Shown here: piece by piece, positions 46,500-57,070 of the stretch | Position numbering within the stretch: the stretch's first letter is position 1 | Layout of the letters: every line of letters begins with the position of its first letter | Origin: Sphingobacteriaceae bacterium | GTDB taxonomy: Bacteria > Bacteroidota > Bacteroidia > Sphingobacteriales > Sphingobacteriaceae | NCBI GenBank assembly: GCA_947460875.1 | Contig: CANHGR010000004.1 | Span: 124,001 to 188,000 of the forward strand | DNA length: 64,000 nucleotides | Reading direction: 5' to 3' | The notes under the pieces: generated by a model | What the model was told of the DNA's origin: nothing | Databases searched by the model: none | Seen by the model: the letters and a program-made list of their open reading frames with translations, nothing else | Made by a program: the position numbers and the translations under genes

Positions 46500-46695
46500 G
46501 ATGTCACTGGCGCTGTTAATTTCAAAAAGAAATTAAGCCGAAAAACCATCAATAAATTTCAAGTTCGCTCTAAAAAAAACACAGATCTTGAAACGGGCAT
46601 TGATTAAACTATCAAGGTTAGTACTCTACAATCGGCCCCTAATTTCTTCTCACCAAAAAGGCGTCTACAAACATTCCTGACGCATTAAACCTCAA

Positions 46696-46731
46696 AAAAT
46701 CCGTTTCGGGACACCCGGAACGGATTTTGTA
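46696..46731. terminator. Bidirectional terminator
   Basis: AAAATCCGTTTCGGG and CCGGAACGGATTTT form a long hairpin with an ACAC-type loop and A/T-rich flanks on both sides. It lies between converging genes. Confidence 0.75.
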
Positions 46732-46746
46732 TTTAATAGCACCTTT

Positions 46747-47211
46747 CTAATCTGTCTTTTGCATTTTGAGCGCAATACCGGTAAAGATGCTGTTAGCTAT
46801 TAAATAAATCGGAACGGCAATTAAGGCGGTAATAATCAACCATAAAAGTATCGCACTCATATTTATCCAGAAAAACCGATATATCGTTCCAGGAAGATCT
46901 TCCGATAGCATATTAACAATCTGCATTAATGAATAGTTAAACCTTTGCTCACTAAACAGAGACGCTCCAGCCTTTAGAAAAGGTATGTAAAAGATTAATT
47001 GAAGAGGATAAACGGCATAGTTCACGGCTTGTATGGCCGGCAAATTCAATCTAAACATAAATGCGGCAGCAGTACACAACAAGAATGTTGAGCCTAACAA
47101 AGGGATAGTACCCAGGCAAAACCCTATGGATAATGTTAAAGCAAGTTTCTTTGGACTAATCCCTTGCTTCAGAAATGATATGATCTTATCGCCGATTCGT
47201 TTGAACGCCAT
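46747..47211 (-). CDS. DUF2062 membrane protein
   Basis: This 154-residue protein has three or four membrane helices. SPKKLALTLSIGFCLGTIPLLGS matches the DUF2062 core, in which the PxxxA...GxxxGxxP pattern is conserved. In other bacteria DUF2062 is found alone or fused to glycosyltransferases; its role is not known. It lies downstream of the M1 peptidase on the same strand. Confidence 0.8.
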   Translation of the reverse strand: MAFKRIGDKIISFLKQGISPKKLALTLSIGFCLGTIPLLGSTFLLCTAAAFMFRLNLPAIQAVNYAVYPLQLIFYIPFLKAGASLFSEQRFNYSLMQIVNMLSEDLPGTIYRFFWINMSAILLWLIITALIAVPIYLIANSIFTGIALKMQKTD

Positions 47212-47257
47212 TTAAATCGAAAATTTTCCTTTAGCTGTATCTACGGTTTAAATTCAT

Positions 47258-49270
47258 TTATGGATTTGGACTCAGCCAGGCATCATTTGTCGAATTATGA
47301 TCCGGAAGTACGTGATCAGGATCTGAGATTACAGATACAATTTCTTCAGTAGATGGATATTGAAACGTCCACGATGTGTTTCGCTGCCATATCTCAACTG
47401 GAAGTTTGATTCGATCAACTTTACCGCTCTTTGTTTTAATCTCTAAAATCACCGGCATGGCCATTTTTTCTAAATTGTCGATAGTGATCAACGATCCTTG
47501 TTTAGGATCTGACCTGATATAACTAACACTTTTTACGGCCTGATCCAACCTCCAGTTATTTAAAAACCAGCCTCTCCAAAACCAGGCCAGGTCTTCGCCG
47601 GCCACGTTTTCTATGGTTCTGAAAAAATCATAAGGCTCAGGATGTTTATAGGCCCATCTATTAATGTACGTTTTCAACGCAAGGTCAAAACGCTCTGCAC
47701 CAAGAATCTGATCGCGCAACAGCGTTAAACCCATCCCCGGCTTATAGTAAGCCAGATTTCCAATATTGCGTTCTTTCATATTATCCGGACTGCTCATTAC
47801 TGGTTCAAGAACGGGATTTGTTAGGGTGGCAGCAGCTCGATGCATATCTGTTGCTGCTTCACGGTACTCCCCGTGATTAAACGCTTCGGTACTTAATGTG
47901 TTAATGAACGTATTAAAGCCCTCATCCATCCAGGCGTATAAGCGCTCGTTAGATCCCACAATCATCGGAAACCAGGTATGGCCAAACTCATGATCGGTTA
48001 CTCCGAATAGAGCGTCGCTCCTACTACGAAATCCACAGAATACAATTCCCGGGTATTCCATTCCGCCGGTAATACCAGCTACATTCGTAGCTGCAGGATA
48101 CGGATATTGCAACCATTTATTTGAATAATGCTCAATGGCTGCTTTCGTGTACTCTGAAGAACGGCTCCAAGCTGAATCGCCCTCACTTTCCACAGGATAA
48201 GCTGAAATCGCCATTGATTTCTTCCCGCTAGGTAAATCGATTTTTGCTGCATCTATAATAAATGAAGCAGATGATGCCCAGGCTGCATCCCTCGAATTTT
48301 TGATGTGAAAACGCCAGGTTAGCTGTTGCTTTCCTGCGGGACGAGAACCTGCATCAGTGACTTCTGCCGCACTGCGTATCAGAACCGTTTTGTCGCTCTG
48401 CGCAGCTGCCGCCCAACGATTTTGCTGTTCTACGGTGTATACTTCTTGAGGATTTACTAGTTCGCCCGAGGATACTACAATATGATTCGCAGGGGCGGTA
48501 ATATTAATGTCAAAATCGCCGTACTCCAAATAAAACTCTCCCGGACCGGTATAAGGAGCGCTGTTCCATCCAAGAATATCGTCATAAACACAAATGCGTG
48601 GGTACCACTGAGCAACAGTAAAAACTTTTCCGTTCTTGGTCTCCAAAATACCCATTCGATCTGAACCATACGTTGGAGAAATAAATGAATATTCAATCTT
48701 TATTTTAACCTGACCACCAGTGGCGCTGAGCATCTGTGGCAGAAAAATCTGCATTCTTGTATCGTTAATTAAATATTTGACATCGGTTTCCGTAGCCTTA
48801 CCTGAAACAGTCGAAACAATTTTTACTGATTTTATATCATAACCTGCTTCCTGTGTCTGACCGGTGCTTCTATATCGACTGCTTCCGGTAGGCACTATTG
48901 CAGTACCTCGAGAATCCTTTTTAAATAAATTTTGATCAAGTTGCATCCAAAGAAAAGACATTCGATCCGGACTGTTATTCGTGTACGTCAGAACGGTAAC
49001 ACCGCTAATCTCATTGGTTTGGTCGTTTAATTTCGCAGATAATTGATAATCTGCTCTATTCTGCCAATACTTTACACCCGGTTGACCGCTAGCAGAACGA
49101 TATTCAGTTCCGTTCTTGGTGTAAAAAAAAGGGCCAAATACGTCTCGATAATCGTATTTAGTAACCGGTGGCGTAGCTTGTGCAGTTTGCACCTGGGCAT
49201 TTAAAGAATTAATTCCGAAGAAAAGTCCGAAAAAACTCAACAGCAACAATTTATTTTTGATCATAATCAT
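47258..49270 (-). CDS. Secreted M1-family zinc metallopeptidase
   Basis: This 670-residue exported aminopeptidase-like protein has a signal peptide ([19 protein letters not shown]). The zinc motif HEFGH and the downstream Glu in WMDEGFNTF give the HExxH-x18-E of M1 enzymes. The substrate-binding exopeptidase motif appears as GGMEYPG (G-x-M-E-x). It trims N-terminal residues from peptides in the periplasm or on the cell surface. Two ATG codons (49270 and 49264) are possible starts, without effect on the mature product. Confidence 0.9.
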   Translation of the reverse strand: MIMIKNKLLLLSFFGLFFGINSLNAQVQTAQATPPVTKYDYRDVFGPFFYTKNGTEYRSASGQPGVKYWQNRADYQLSAKLNDQTNEISGVTVLTYTNNSPDRMSFLWMQLDQNLFKKDSRGTAIVPTGSSRYRSTGQTQEAGYDIKSVKIVSTVSGKATETDVKYLINDTRMQIFLPQMLSATGGQVKIKIEYSFISPTYGSDRMGILETKNGKVFTVAQWYPRICVYDDILGWNSAPYTGPGEFYLEYGDFDINITAPANHIVVSSGELVNPQEVYTVEQQNRWAAAAQSDKTVLIRSAAEVTDAGSRPAGKQQLTWRFHIKNSRDAAWASSASFIIDAAKIDLPSGKKSMAISAYPVESEGDSAWSRSSEYTKAAIEHYSNKWLQYPYPAATNVAGITGGMEYPGIVFCGFRSRSDALFGVTDHEFGHTWFPMIVGSNERLYAWMDEGFNTFINTLSTEAFNHGEYREAATDMHRAAATLTNPVLEPVMSSPDNMKERNIGNLAYYKPGMGLTLLRDQILGAERFDLALKTYINRWAYKHPEPYDFFRTIENVAGEDLAWFWRGWFLNNWRLDQAVKSVSYIRSDPKQGSLITIDNLEKMAMPVILEIKTKSGKVDRIKLPVEIWQRNTSWTFQYPSTEEIVSVISDPDHVLPDHNSTNDAWLSPNP

Positions 49271-49324
49271 GTATTTGTAAGTAAAAATAAGAATCTTGGA
49301 TCACAAAATGATGCAAAAGGATTT

Positions 49325-49675
49325 TCAAAAGAAGATATTACTATAAGCAACCTCATCAAATCCAAAAAAGATTTTTCCGTTAGCCTCAAGCACCGGACGC
49401 TTGATCAAACTTGTCTTTTCTTGCATCACTGCAACAGCAGCATTCTCTGAATTTATGTTCTCTTTAATCCGGAGATCAAGCTGCTTCCAGGTTAGTCCTT
49501 TTCTATTCATTAATAGTTCCCAACCCTGAACGAATACCCAATCTCTCAATTTTGTTTCAGCAATACCTAATTTCTTAAAATCATGGAAAACAAAATCGAT
49601 TTGATGTTCTTCCAGCCAACTGAGTGCTTTCTTTACGGTGTTGCAGTTCGGTATTCCGTATAATTTGACTTTCAT
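49325..49675 (-). CDS. ArsC/Spx-family thioredoxin-fold protein
   Basis: This 116-residue protein begins KLYGIPNCNTVKKALSWLEE, with the family Cys in PNC and no second CxxC cysteine. The Arg-Pro signature appears as IKRPVLEANGKIFFGFDE. The YffB/Spx-type group includes arsenate reductases and RNA-polymerase-binding regulators; the function here is not certain. No ars genes are adjacent, so arsenate reduction is not implied. Confidence 0.85.
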   Translation of the reverse strand: MKVKLYGIPNCNTVKKALSWLEEHQIDFVFHDFKKLGIAETKLRDWVFVQGWELLMNRKGLTWKQLDLRIKENINSENAAVAVMQEKTSLIKRPVLEANGKIFFGFDEVAYSNIFF

Positions 49676-49777
49676 TTAAAATTGGATTGATAAGAAGCTG
49701 CCAGCATACAAGACTGAAAAGATTTTGAAATGTTGCCGAAGGAGATAGAATATTCAAACGAATACAATCCGATTCTC

Positions 49778-50338
49778 CTATTTATTAAACTTGGTCATCG
49801 TGAGCTCAGCACCAGACGTTATGAAACTCTTGATTATTTCGACCGATGTGTCTATTAATGCCGGGAGTTCGGACTGCTCATCGTCATCGAAGCCACTTAG
49901 CACAAAATCAACCTGTCTGCCTTTCGGGAAATTATCCCCCACGCCAAATCGCAGCCTGGCATAATCCTGCGATTCCAAAACGCTTTCAATACTTTTTAGG
50001 CCATTATGGCCAGCGGCACTTCCTTTTGGCTTTAAGCGGATTGTACCAAATGGCAAGGCAAGATCATCAACAAGCACTAAAATATTTTCAATAGGAACCT
50101 TCAACTCCTGCATCCAGAAATTGAGGGCCTTACCGCTCAAATTCATATAGGTTGTGGGTTTGATGAGGTAGATCTTTTTCCCTTTAAATGCGAACTCAGT
50201 GTAATAGGCTAGTCTTAAATTAGAAAAACCCGCAGCAACTTCTTTCGCCCAAGCATCTGCGATCATAAAACCGACATTATGCCTGGTGTCTGAGTATTCC
50301 TGACCAATATTGCCTAGGCCGATAACGAGGTATTTCAT
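49778..50338 (-). CDS. pth: Peptidyl-tRNA hydrolase
   Basis: This 186-residue enzyme recycles peptidyl-tRNA. It has GLGNIGQEYSDTRHNVGF with the catalytic His, KPTTYMNLSGKAL, VLVDDLALPFGTIRLKPKGSAAGHNGLKSI and RLRFGVGDNF. It lies downstream of rplY and prs on the same strand, a common L25-Pth neighbourhood, but a terminator separates it from rplY. Confidence 0.96.
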   Translation of the reverse strand: MKYLVIGLGNIGQEYSDTRHNVGFMIADAWAKEVAAGFSNLRLAYYTEFAFKGKKIYLIKPTTYMNLSGKALNFWMQELKVPIENILVLVDDLALPFGTIRLKPKGSAAGHNGLKSIESVLESQDYARLRFGVGDNFPKGRQVDFVLSGFDDDEQSELPALIDTSVEIIKSFITSGAELTMTKFNK

Positions 50339-50511
50339 AGAAGGAGTAAAGATAACAATTGGAGCAAAGAATAAAGAACAAGGAATAAGGACTAGGTATT
50401 CATAGATGGGCTTGTAATGTCAATTAGTAGCGATCGGCTAAAGTCAGGTATCACGTCGCGTATTTAACAGCCAGCGTCTTTACTCGTTCGATCTTTATTC
50501 CCTTGTAAAAT

Positions 50512-50545
50512 AAAAAAAGCAGCGCATTACTGCGCTGCTTTTTTT
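50512..50545. terminator. Terminator between rplY and pth
   Basis: GCAGCGCA pairs with TGCGCTGC around TTAC, with A7 on one side and T7 on the other, so it can work in both directions. It ends the rplY transcript on the minus strand. Confidence 0.88.
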
Positions 50546-50596
50546 GAATATTCGTTGTAATCTCTTTATCAGTGTAATCCTATAATCTGCGTACGC

Positions 50597-51172
50597 CTAT
50601 TTACCTGCTTCCTGCTCAGCTTGTTTAAGCGCGCGAGACATTGTAACAGAAACAATTGTATCCTCTGGATTATTTGAAATTTCAAACTTGTTAAATTTCA
50701 ATTCTCCAACACGAACTGATTTACCAACCTCAAGAGCTGCAAGGCTAACTTCTACAAATTGTGGAAGATCTTGCGGCAAAGCCTTAACGCGTAAGCTACG
50801 TAATTTTTGCACTAATTTACCACCCACTTTCACGCCCGGTGAAGTTCCGGTTAGTTTAACAGGCACCTGCATAATTACCGGCTTTTTATCATTAAGCTCA
50901 AGAAAATCAATGTGCACAATTTTTTCTGTAAGGGGATGGAATTGAATGTCTTGAACAATTGCCTTTGCTTTTGAGCCGGCAACATCCAGGTCAACAAAGT
51001 TCACGTCCGGAGTGTAAATCAGATCCCTAAGATCGCTTGCCACTACTGAAAAGTGCAATTGATTTTTTCCGCCGTACAGAACAGCCGGAACCTTACCTTC
51101 GTAACGCAATTCCTTTGCGTCGCGTTTCCCTACGTTCTCTCTTAGAGAACCGCTAATAGCGATAGATTTCAT
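50597..51172 (-). CDS. rplY: 50S ribosomal protein L25/general stress protein Ctc
   Basis: This 191-residue protein has the 5S-rRNA-binding L25 domain (REN[V]GKRDAKELRYEGKVPAVLYGG) and a C-terminal TL5/Ctc domain from about residue 95 (LRSLRVKALPQDLPQFVEVSL). The length marks it as the long Ctc type rather than E. coli L25. Its promoter overlaps the end of prs. Confidence 0.94.
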   Translation of the reverse strand: MKSIAISGSLRENVGKRDAKELRYEGKVPAVLYGGKNQLHFSVVASDLRDLIYTPDVNFVDLDVAGSKAKAIVQDIQFHPLTEKIVHIDFLELNDKKPVIMQVPVKLTGTSPGVKVGGKLVQKLRSLRVKALPQDLPQFVEVSLAALEVGKSVRVGELKFNKFEISNNPEDTIVSVTMSRALKQAEQEAGK

Positions 51173-51191
51173 ATTTTTTTAATTTGAGGTG

Positions 51192-51222
51192 CAAAGATAG
51201 GATTATTCTTCCAAATAATCAA
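51192..51222 (-). promoter_or_regulatory. Promoter of rplY
   Basis: TTG (51222-51220) and TATCTTTG (51199-51192) on the minus strand are 20 bases apart. The box lies just past the prs stop, so rplY can be transcribed independently of prs. Confidence 0.65.
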
Positions 51223-52184
51223 TCGAAAAGGTCTTTCGGACGGACAACTCTGAACAACTCACTGATTGAGCCGTGCTCATTAACACTCGTGATGGCCTTT
51301 GCAAAAAGCTCGGCGGTTGATAAAACTCTGATTTTATCGCTATGCGCTTTTAATGGAATTGTATCTGTAACAATTAGTTCGGCTAATTTCGACTTTTCGA
51401 CTACTTCATAAGCACCTTCAGACAAAACGGGGTGGGTACAAACAGCACGCACGCTAGTTGCGCCGTTTTCCATGATTAATTCAGCGGCCTTTGAAAGTGT
51501 CTTCGCCGTATCACAAATATCATCGATTAATACGATATCGCGACCGCTAACATCTCCAATGATCGACATTGACTCAATTTCATTTGCACGCTTACGTCTT
51601 TTATCGCAGATTACTATTTCTGCGTTAAAAAACTTTGCAAACGTACGAGCGCGATTTGAACCGCCTATATCCGGTGAAGCAACTGTTAAATTCTTTAGTC
51701 CGAGGTTTTGAATGTAAGGCACAAAAATGACCGATCCATCTAAGTGATCTACCGGGATATCAAAAAACGCTTGAATTTGTGCTGCGTGTAGATCCATTGT
51801 CATAATGCGGTGTGCACCTGCAGCGGTAATAAGATTCGCGATTAGTTTTGCACCAATGGCAACCCGAGGTTTGTCTTTCCGATCTTGCCGGGCCATCCCG
51901 AAATAAGGAACCACCACGGTAATATAATGTGCTGATGCGCGTCTCGCAGCATCAATCATCATTAGAAGCTCGACAAGATTGTCGTTTGGCTGATTAGTTG
52001 ATAAGATAATAAAAACATCGCATCCGCGGATGGATTCATTATAAGATGGCTGGAATTCGCCATCGCTAAAACGTGACAAAACTGAATCTCCGAGCTCTTT
52101 GCCGTAGGCCGCGGCAATTTTCGTAGCAAGTACCTTTGAATTAGAACCGGCAAATAATTTAACCTGATTAAACTGCAGAGGCAT
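51219..52184 (-). CDS. prs: Ribose-phosphate pyrophosphokinase
   Basis: This 321-residue enzyme makes PRPP from ribose-5-phosphate and ATP for nucleotide, His and Trp synthesis. It has the ATP flexible loop near PYFGMARQDRKDKPRVAIGAKL, MDLHAAQIQAFFDIPVDHL, SPDIGGSNRAR, CDKRRKRAN and the PRPP-binding VLIDDICDTAKTL. Length is typical. tRNA-Gln lies upstream on the same strand. Confidence 0.96.
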   Translation of the reverse strand: MPLQFNQVKLFAGSNSKVLATKIAAAYGKELGDSVLSRFSDGEFQPSYNESIRGCDVFIILSTNQPNDNLVELLMMIDAARRASAHYITVVVPYFGMARQDRKDKPRVAIGAKLIANLITAAGAHRIMTMDLHAAQIQAFFDIPVDHLDGSVIFVPYIQNLGLKNLTVASPDIGGSNRARTFAKFFNAEIVICDKRRKRANEIESMSIIGDVSGRDIVLIDDICDTAKTLSKAAELIMENGATSVRAVCTHPVLSEGAYEVVEKSKLAELIVTDTIPLKAHSDKIRVLSTAELFAKAITSVNEHGSISELFRVVRPKDLFD

Positions 52185-52275
52185 GGGACTTTAGAATATT
52201 AGATTTCAGATTTAAGACTTTTGAAGATCGGCATCAATTTTCCGTTTTATAATTATCCGAAATCCGAATTTAATG

Positions 52276-52346
52276 TTGCCCGACCAGGATTCGAACCTAG
52301 ACAATCTGAACCAAAATCAGATGTACTACCTTTATACTATCGGGCA
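52276..52346 (-). tRNA. tRNA-Gln (anticodon TTG)
   Basis: A 71-base cloverleaf reads on the minus strand: acceptor TGCCCGA/TCGGGCA, anticodon stem TCTGA/TCAGA with loop TTTTGGT (anticodon TTG), T arm AGGTTCGAATCCT. The 3' CCA is not encoded. Confidence 0.97.
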
Positions 52347-52528
52347 ATCTCCGTTCTGCACTAAGCTTTGCGGTGGAGTGCAAATATAGACCGATAAAAT
52401 AAAACCTGCAAACGGTTTTTAATATTGTTGATTTAAATGTTAAATCTTACAAATTTATTGCCCGTATTCATCGAATATAAATTGTATTGATTATTTTCGA
52501 CACCAAATACATTGATCAAAACAATCGA

Positions 52529-55500
52529 ATGAGTTATCTTAAAATCAATAATATCACGGGCTGGATCTGCTTTTTGATTGCCGCTGTAACCTATACCATG
52601 ACACTCGAGCCTTCAGCAAGCTATTGGGATTGTGGCGAATTTATTTCTGCTGCATTTAAATTACAAATTGTACATCAGCCGGGTGCTCCGCTCTTTTTAA
52701 TGATTGGTAAAGTGTTTTCTCTGCTCGCGGGAAGCGATACTAGCAGAGTTGCCTTCTGGGTCAACATGAGCTCGGCCTTAGCGAGCGCGGCTACTATATT
52801 ATTTTTGTTCTGGACTATTACCGCATTGGTAAAAAAGATAATACTAAGGTCAGGCGAAGAATTAACGACTGCCAAATTGGTTACTATAATGGGCTCAGGA
52901 ATCGTTGGTGCACTTTCCTACACCTTCTCAGATTCTTTTTGGTTCTCTGCCGTAGAAGCTGAAGTATATGCTCTTTCATCTCTTTGTACGGCAATCGTTT
53001 TCTGGGCGATTCTAAAGTGGGAAGGCCATGCCGATGAGCCACATGCCGACCGTTGGTTAGTATTTATTGCATACATCATGGGTTTATCAATTGGTGTTCA
53101 CTTACTTAACTTATTGGTAATCCCGGCTATTGCCTTTGTTTACTACTTTAAAAAAGAAAAGAAGCCCACAACAGGCGGAACATTATTAACATTTCTGGTC
53201 GGGTGTTTTATACTCGGTCTTATCCAATATGGAATTGTTCAATATCTGATAAAATTTGCTGCTTATTCAGATCTTCTTTTTGTAAATACGCTAGGAATGG
53301 GCTTCGGCAGTGGCGTCGCCTTTTTCATTATCCTTGTTGTTTCGACGCTCCTTGCCGGAATTTTATATACTCTCAAGGGAGCAAAAAGCTATATAGTTAT
53401 ATCTACTGTAGCCTTTGTTTTAGCAATGACAGTAGGTGGAGGAATTAGCGGTCTTGTTGTTGCCTTGATACTTCTTGCAGTTCTTGAGTACGTCCTTAAA
53501 ATACGTGAACACCGCCGTCTATTTAATCTGATTTTGGTTTCTACAGTGTTTATCATCCTTGGATATGGATCATTTGCAATGATTGTTATCCGCGCGAAAG
53601 CAGACACTTCTCTAAATAATAGCGATCCTGATAACGCTTTTGCTTTATTAAGTTATGTTAATAGAGAGCAATACGGCGACCGTCCCCTTTTATACGGACA
53701 ATACTTTGATTCTAAGCCGATTGACTCCAAAGAGGGAGACAATATTTACAGAAAAGGCAAGGACAAATATGAAATTGCGGGTCAGCGTTTTGAATACGTA
53801 TATGACAGGAACACCCTCTTGCCGAGAATGTATAGTACCGAAGACAGTCACTCGGCTTTTTATCGCGAATGGATGCAGCTTGGCGAAACAGGCTCGCCAA
53901 CGATGGTTGAAAATCTTGGTTTCTTGTTCAGCTATCAAACGGGATTTATGTACGTGCGATATTTCCTTTGGAATTTCTCCGGACGACAGAACGATTCGCA
54001 AGGCCATGGTAATCATGTGGATGGAAACTGGATTACGGGCATTGGCGCGCTAGATGCCGCCCGTCTTGGTCCGCAAACCGATCTTCCACCAAGCATCTCG
54101 GAAAATAATGCACATAATGAATTTTACATGCTGCCGCTGATTTTAGGCCTTATTGGCGCAGTTTGGCATTTTAAACGTAATCAGAAAGATGCAGGAATTG
54201 TTGGTCTGCTTTTCTTCTTCACGGGGATGGCGATAGTACTCTATTTAAACCAAAATCCACTTCAACCAAGAGAACGTGATTATGCCTATACCGGATCGTT
54301 CTATGCTTTTGCCATATGGATCGGTCTTGGCGTAGCAGCGATAACAGATTACATCCAAAAAAAGCTTAACCCATTGAACGCAGGAATTGCAGCCACTCTA
54401 CTTGGCCTTCTAGCAGCGCCCGTTTTAATGGCTAAAGAAGGCTGGAATGACCATGACCGTTCTTCAAAATTTACTGCGCGCGATTTGGCGATTGATTATC
54501 TTGAATCATGTGCGCCGAACGCAATACTATTTACCTACGGAGATAATGACACCTACCCTCTATGGTATGTACAGGAAGTTGAAAAGGTAAGGCCGGATGT
54601 AAGAATTGTAAATCTCAGTCTATTAGGAACCGATTGGTACATCCGTCAGATGAAAGAAAAACTGAACGAAGCAGATGCCCTTCCTATCACGATGGCGGAT
54701 GAAAAATTCGTGCAGGGGGTACGAGACGGTCTTCCATTCAATGATCTCCAAATACCGGAGGCTGTAGAACTAAAGCAAGTTTTTGATATTATAACGTCTG
54801 ATAATGATAATGATAAAGTAACGATGCAAGATGGTAGCAGAGATAACTTTCTTCCGACAAAGAAACTCAAGATGACGATAGACCCAAATGTGGTTCTTTC
54901 AACAAAAACCGTACCTGTCGAGTTAAAAGACAGCATCACATCTGTAATGGAATGGACCTATAATCAAAACTATATACGCAAGACTGAGTTAGCCATGTTT
55001 GACATCCTAGCTCATAATAACTGGAAGCGTCCGATTTATTTTGCGATTACTGTTCCGTCTAGCAATTATATCGGACTAGACGATTATCTATATAGCGAAG
55101 GTTTTGCATCGCGTCTACTCCCTCTGAAAAACTCGGCGGTAGCGAGAGAGGAAAGGATTAACGTCGATGCGATGTATAACAATTTGATAAATAAATTCAA
55201 ATGGGGCAACATGAAGAATGCGGATTACCTTGATCCAGAAAGTGCCCGGATGATCACTATTATTATCAAAAGTTTTAACGATCTGGCGGATAAACTATAC
55301 AGTGAAGGGCGTATCGAAGAAGCAAAAAAGGTTATGCAAAAATGTCTTTCGGTAGTACCGGACAAAAATTATTCATTTTATTTTGTGATGCATCGCTTTT
55401 ATAGCATTGATATGCTTTATAAATTAAAAGAAGCAGATCAAGCAAATAAGTTAGCAGAAGCTACGAGTGATTACATCGTTAAGGAACTCAATTATTTGTA

Positions 55501-55672
55501 TGATATCTCTAAGGGAAAGACAAACCTCAATACTCAGGATGTGCAAATGGGCGTTTCGGTGTTAAACGAGCTAATAAAAATAACACAGCAAAATAGGCAG
55601 ACGAAACTCAACAGCAAATTACAAACCGCATTTAAGTCGCTAGAAAGTAAATTTTACGGGGCCGGACAATAA
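52529..55672 (+). CDS. DUF2723 (GT117-type) membrane glycosyltransferase
   Basis: This protein of 1047 residues has about 11-13 membrane helices in its first 620 residues and a soluble C-terminal part. The N-terminal TLEPSASYWDCGEFI is the DUF2723 hallmark: an Asp and Glu in the first periplasmic loop, as in PMT-like O-mannosyltransferases. VHQPGAPLFLMIGKVF follows. Bacteroidota homologues are candidates for protein O-glycosylation on the periplasmic face. The ATG at 52529 is favoured over an upstream ATT/ATG-like extension of 14 codons. Confidence 0.88.
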   Translation: MSYLKINNITGWICFLIAAVTYTMTLEPSASYWDCGEFISAAFKLQIVHQPGAPLFLMIGKVFSLLAGSDTSRVAFWVNMSSALASAATILFLFWTITALVKKIILRSGEELTTAKLVTIMGSGIVGALSYTFSDSFWFSAVEAEVYALSSLCTAIVFWAILKWEGHADEPHADRWLVFIAYIMGLSIGVHLLNLLVIPAIAFVYYFKKEKKPTTGGTLLTFLVGCFILGLIQYGIVQYLIKFAAYSDLLFVNTLGMGFGSGVAFFIILVVSTLLAGILYTLKGAKSYIVISTVAFVLAMTVGGGISGLVVALILLAVLEYVLKIREHRRLFNLILVSTVFIILGYGSFAMIVIRAKADTSLNNSDPDNAFALLSYVNREQYGDRPLLYGQYFDSKPIDSKEGDNIYRKGKDKYEIAGQRFEYVYDRNTLLPRMYSTEDSHSAFYREWMQLGETGSPTMVENLGFLFSYQTGFMYVRYFLWNFSGRQNDSQGHGNHVDGNWITGIGALDAARLGPQTDLPPSISENNAHNEFYMLPLILGLIGAVWHFKRNQKDAGIVGLLFFFTGMAIVLYLNQNPLQPRERDYAYTGSFYAFAIWIGLGVAAITDYIQKKLNPLNAGIAATLLGLLAAPVLMAKEGWNDHDRSSKFTARDLAIDYLESCAPNAILFTYGDNDTYPLWYVQEVEKVRPDVRIVNLSLLGTDWYIRQMKEKLNEADALPITMADEKFVQGVRDGLPFNDLQIPEAVELKQVFDIITSDNDNDKVTMQDGSRDNFLPTKKLKMTIDPNVVLSTKTVPVELKDSITSVMEWTYNQNYIRKTELAMFDILAHNNWKRPIYFAITVPSSNYIGLDDYLYSEGFASRLLPLKNSAVAREERINVDAMYNNLINKFKWGNMKNADYLDPESARMITIIIKSFNDLADKLYSEGRIEEAKKVMQKCLSVVPDKNYSFYFVMHRFYSIDMLYKLKEADQANKLAEATSDYIVKELNYLYDISKGKTNLNTQDVQMGVSVLNELIKITQQNRQTKLNSKLQTAFKSLESKFYGAGQ

Positions 55673-55685
55673 CACATTTCCTCAT

Positions 55686-55724
55686 AAAAAGGGGTCGATT
55701 TCAAATAGAAATCGACCCCTTTTT
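55686..55724. terminator. Bidirectional terminator between converging genes
   Basis: AAAAAGGGGTCGATTTC pairs with GAAATCGACCCCTTTTT around AAATA, a 17-base perfect stem with A/T tails on both sides. Confidence 0.95.
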
Positions 55725-55739
55725 TATCTGTTTGACTGT

Positions 55740-56693
55740 CTATTCAGTAACAACACCCATCGCGCAGAATTTCTCGATTCGTTCTGTCACTAGCTGATCG
55801 ATATTTAGTTTGCGGAGCTTTTTTAGATCAGCAATAATTTTTGCCTTAATTGTTTCTGCCATTGCAGCTGGATCATGATGGGCTCCGCCGAGCGGCTCCG
55901 TGATGATCCCATCAATCAATTTATTTTTGTACATATCCTCGGCTGTAAGCTTTAGACAATCGGCAGCTTTTTCTTTAAAATCCCAGCTTCTCCACAAAAT
56001 TGAAGAGCATGATTCCGGCGAAATCACAGAATACCAGGTATGCTCAAGCATATATACACGGTCGCCGATTCCAATGCCTAATGCACCACCAGAAGCCCCT
56101 TCGCCGACCACAAAGCATAAAATAGGAACTTGAAGTACCGACATTTCAAGCAGATTTCTTGCGATAGCTTCACCCTGTCCTCGTTCTTCAGCCTCCAGTC
56201 CGGGATAGGCTCCGGGAGTATCAATAAGCGTGACCACGGGCTTATTGAATTTTTCTGCAAGTTTCATCAGCCGAAGAGCTTTACGATAGCCTTCAGGATT
56301 AGCCATTCCGAAATTACGGTACTGGCGCATTTTGGTATTTAACCCTTTTTGGTGCCCGATGAACATTACTGTTTGACCATTTAATGTTCCAAATCCACCT
56401 ACTATTGCTTTATCATCTTTTACGGTACGGTCGCCATGCATCTCAATAAAGTCATCACAAATCATTTCGATGTACTGTAGGGTATAAGGACGTTCGGGAT
56501 GTCGAGAAATTTGAACTTGGTGCCAGCCACTTAAATTAGAGTAAACTTCGGCCTTCGTTAATTCAAGTTTGGTTTCCAATTCTTGAATAGTTGCCGTCAT
56601 ATCGAGCTTAGTCTTTTCAGCAACCTGTTTAACCTTTTCTATCTGCAATTGCAGATCTGCTACAGGTTTTTCAAAATCAAACGATGTATTCAT
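55740..56693 (-). CDS. accA: Acetyl-CoA carboxylase carboxyltransferase alpha subunit
   Basis: This 317-residue subunit transfers the carboxyl group from biotin to acetyl-CoA in fatty acid synthesis. It shows [82 protein letters not shown] and [12 protein letters not shown]. The beta subunit accD is not nearby. Confidence 0.96.
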   Translation of the reverse strand: MNTSFDFEKPVADLQLQIEKVKQVAEKTKLDMTATIQELETKLELTKAEVYSNLSGWHQVQISRHPERPYTLQYIEMICDDFIEMHGDRTVKDDKAIVGGFGTLNGQTVMFIGHQKGLNTKMRQYRNFGMANPEGYRKALRLMKLAEKFNKPVVTLIDTPGAYPGLEAEERGQGEAIARNLLEMSVLQVPILCFVVGEGASGGALGIGIGDRVYMLEHTWYSVISPESCSSILWRSWDFKEKAADCLKLTAEDMYKNKLIDGIITEPLGGAHHDPAAMAETIKAKIIADLKKLRKLNIDQLVTERIEKFCAMGVVTE

Positions 56694-57039
56694 CTTGGAA
56701 ATATAGTAGAAACTCTGAATTAAATCTATAGCTCTTCATTGAGATCTATTTGTATCTACAAACTTAAGAAGAATAAGGGAGTAATTGTAAACATCAGCCT
56801 ATTTGTATGCCAAGAGATAAAAAATCCAATCTGTTGTATAGAACTTATTCGTGTTCATCTATGAAAATTAGCTGTTGGCCGTTTTGCCTAAAGTTTCAAA
56901 TTGGAATAATGTGGAGAGGGCGAGTTCAGTTTTTTTTGCAAGAAAATTATTCGTTAATGCCATAATAATAAAAGGCAAACGAAGAATCCATACCCGAGCA
57001 ATTTATTTCGAAATTATTTTAGATCATCTTAATATAATA
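56694..57039. other. Intergenic region between accA and imuA
   Basis: Divergent promoters are expected. Short frames exist but none is convincing. The last 40 bases are very AT-rich and lead into the operator-like palindrome. Confidence 0.45.
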
Positions 57040-57063
57040 CTAAAATTTTTAGCATTATATTTG
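57040..57063 (+). promoter_or_regulatory. Palindrome and -7 box upstream of imuA
   Basis: CTAAAATTTTTAG (57040-57052) is a perfect 13-base palindrome around one central base. It lies directly before TATATTTG (57056-57063), which fits TAnnTTTG. The imuA ATG is seven bases further on. A repressor bound there would cover the promoter; damage induction is known for ImuAB-DnaE2 systems in other bacteria. Confidence 0.45.
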
Positions 57064-57070
57064 CTGAAAC

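Noticed and set aside
49325-49675. True arsenate reductase in an arsenic-resistance operon
   Set aside because: The protein belongs to the ArsC/Spx fold family, but no arsenic genes are adjacent.
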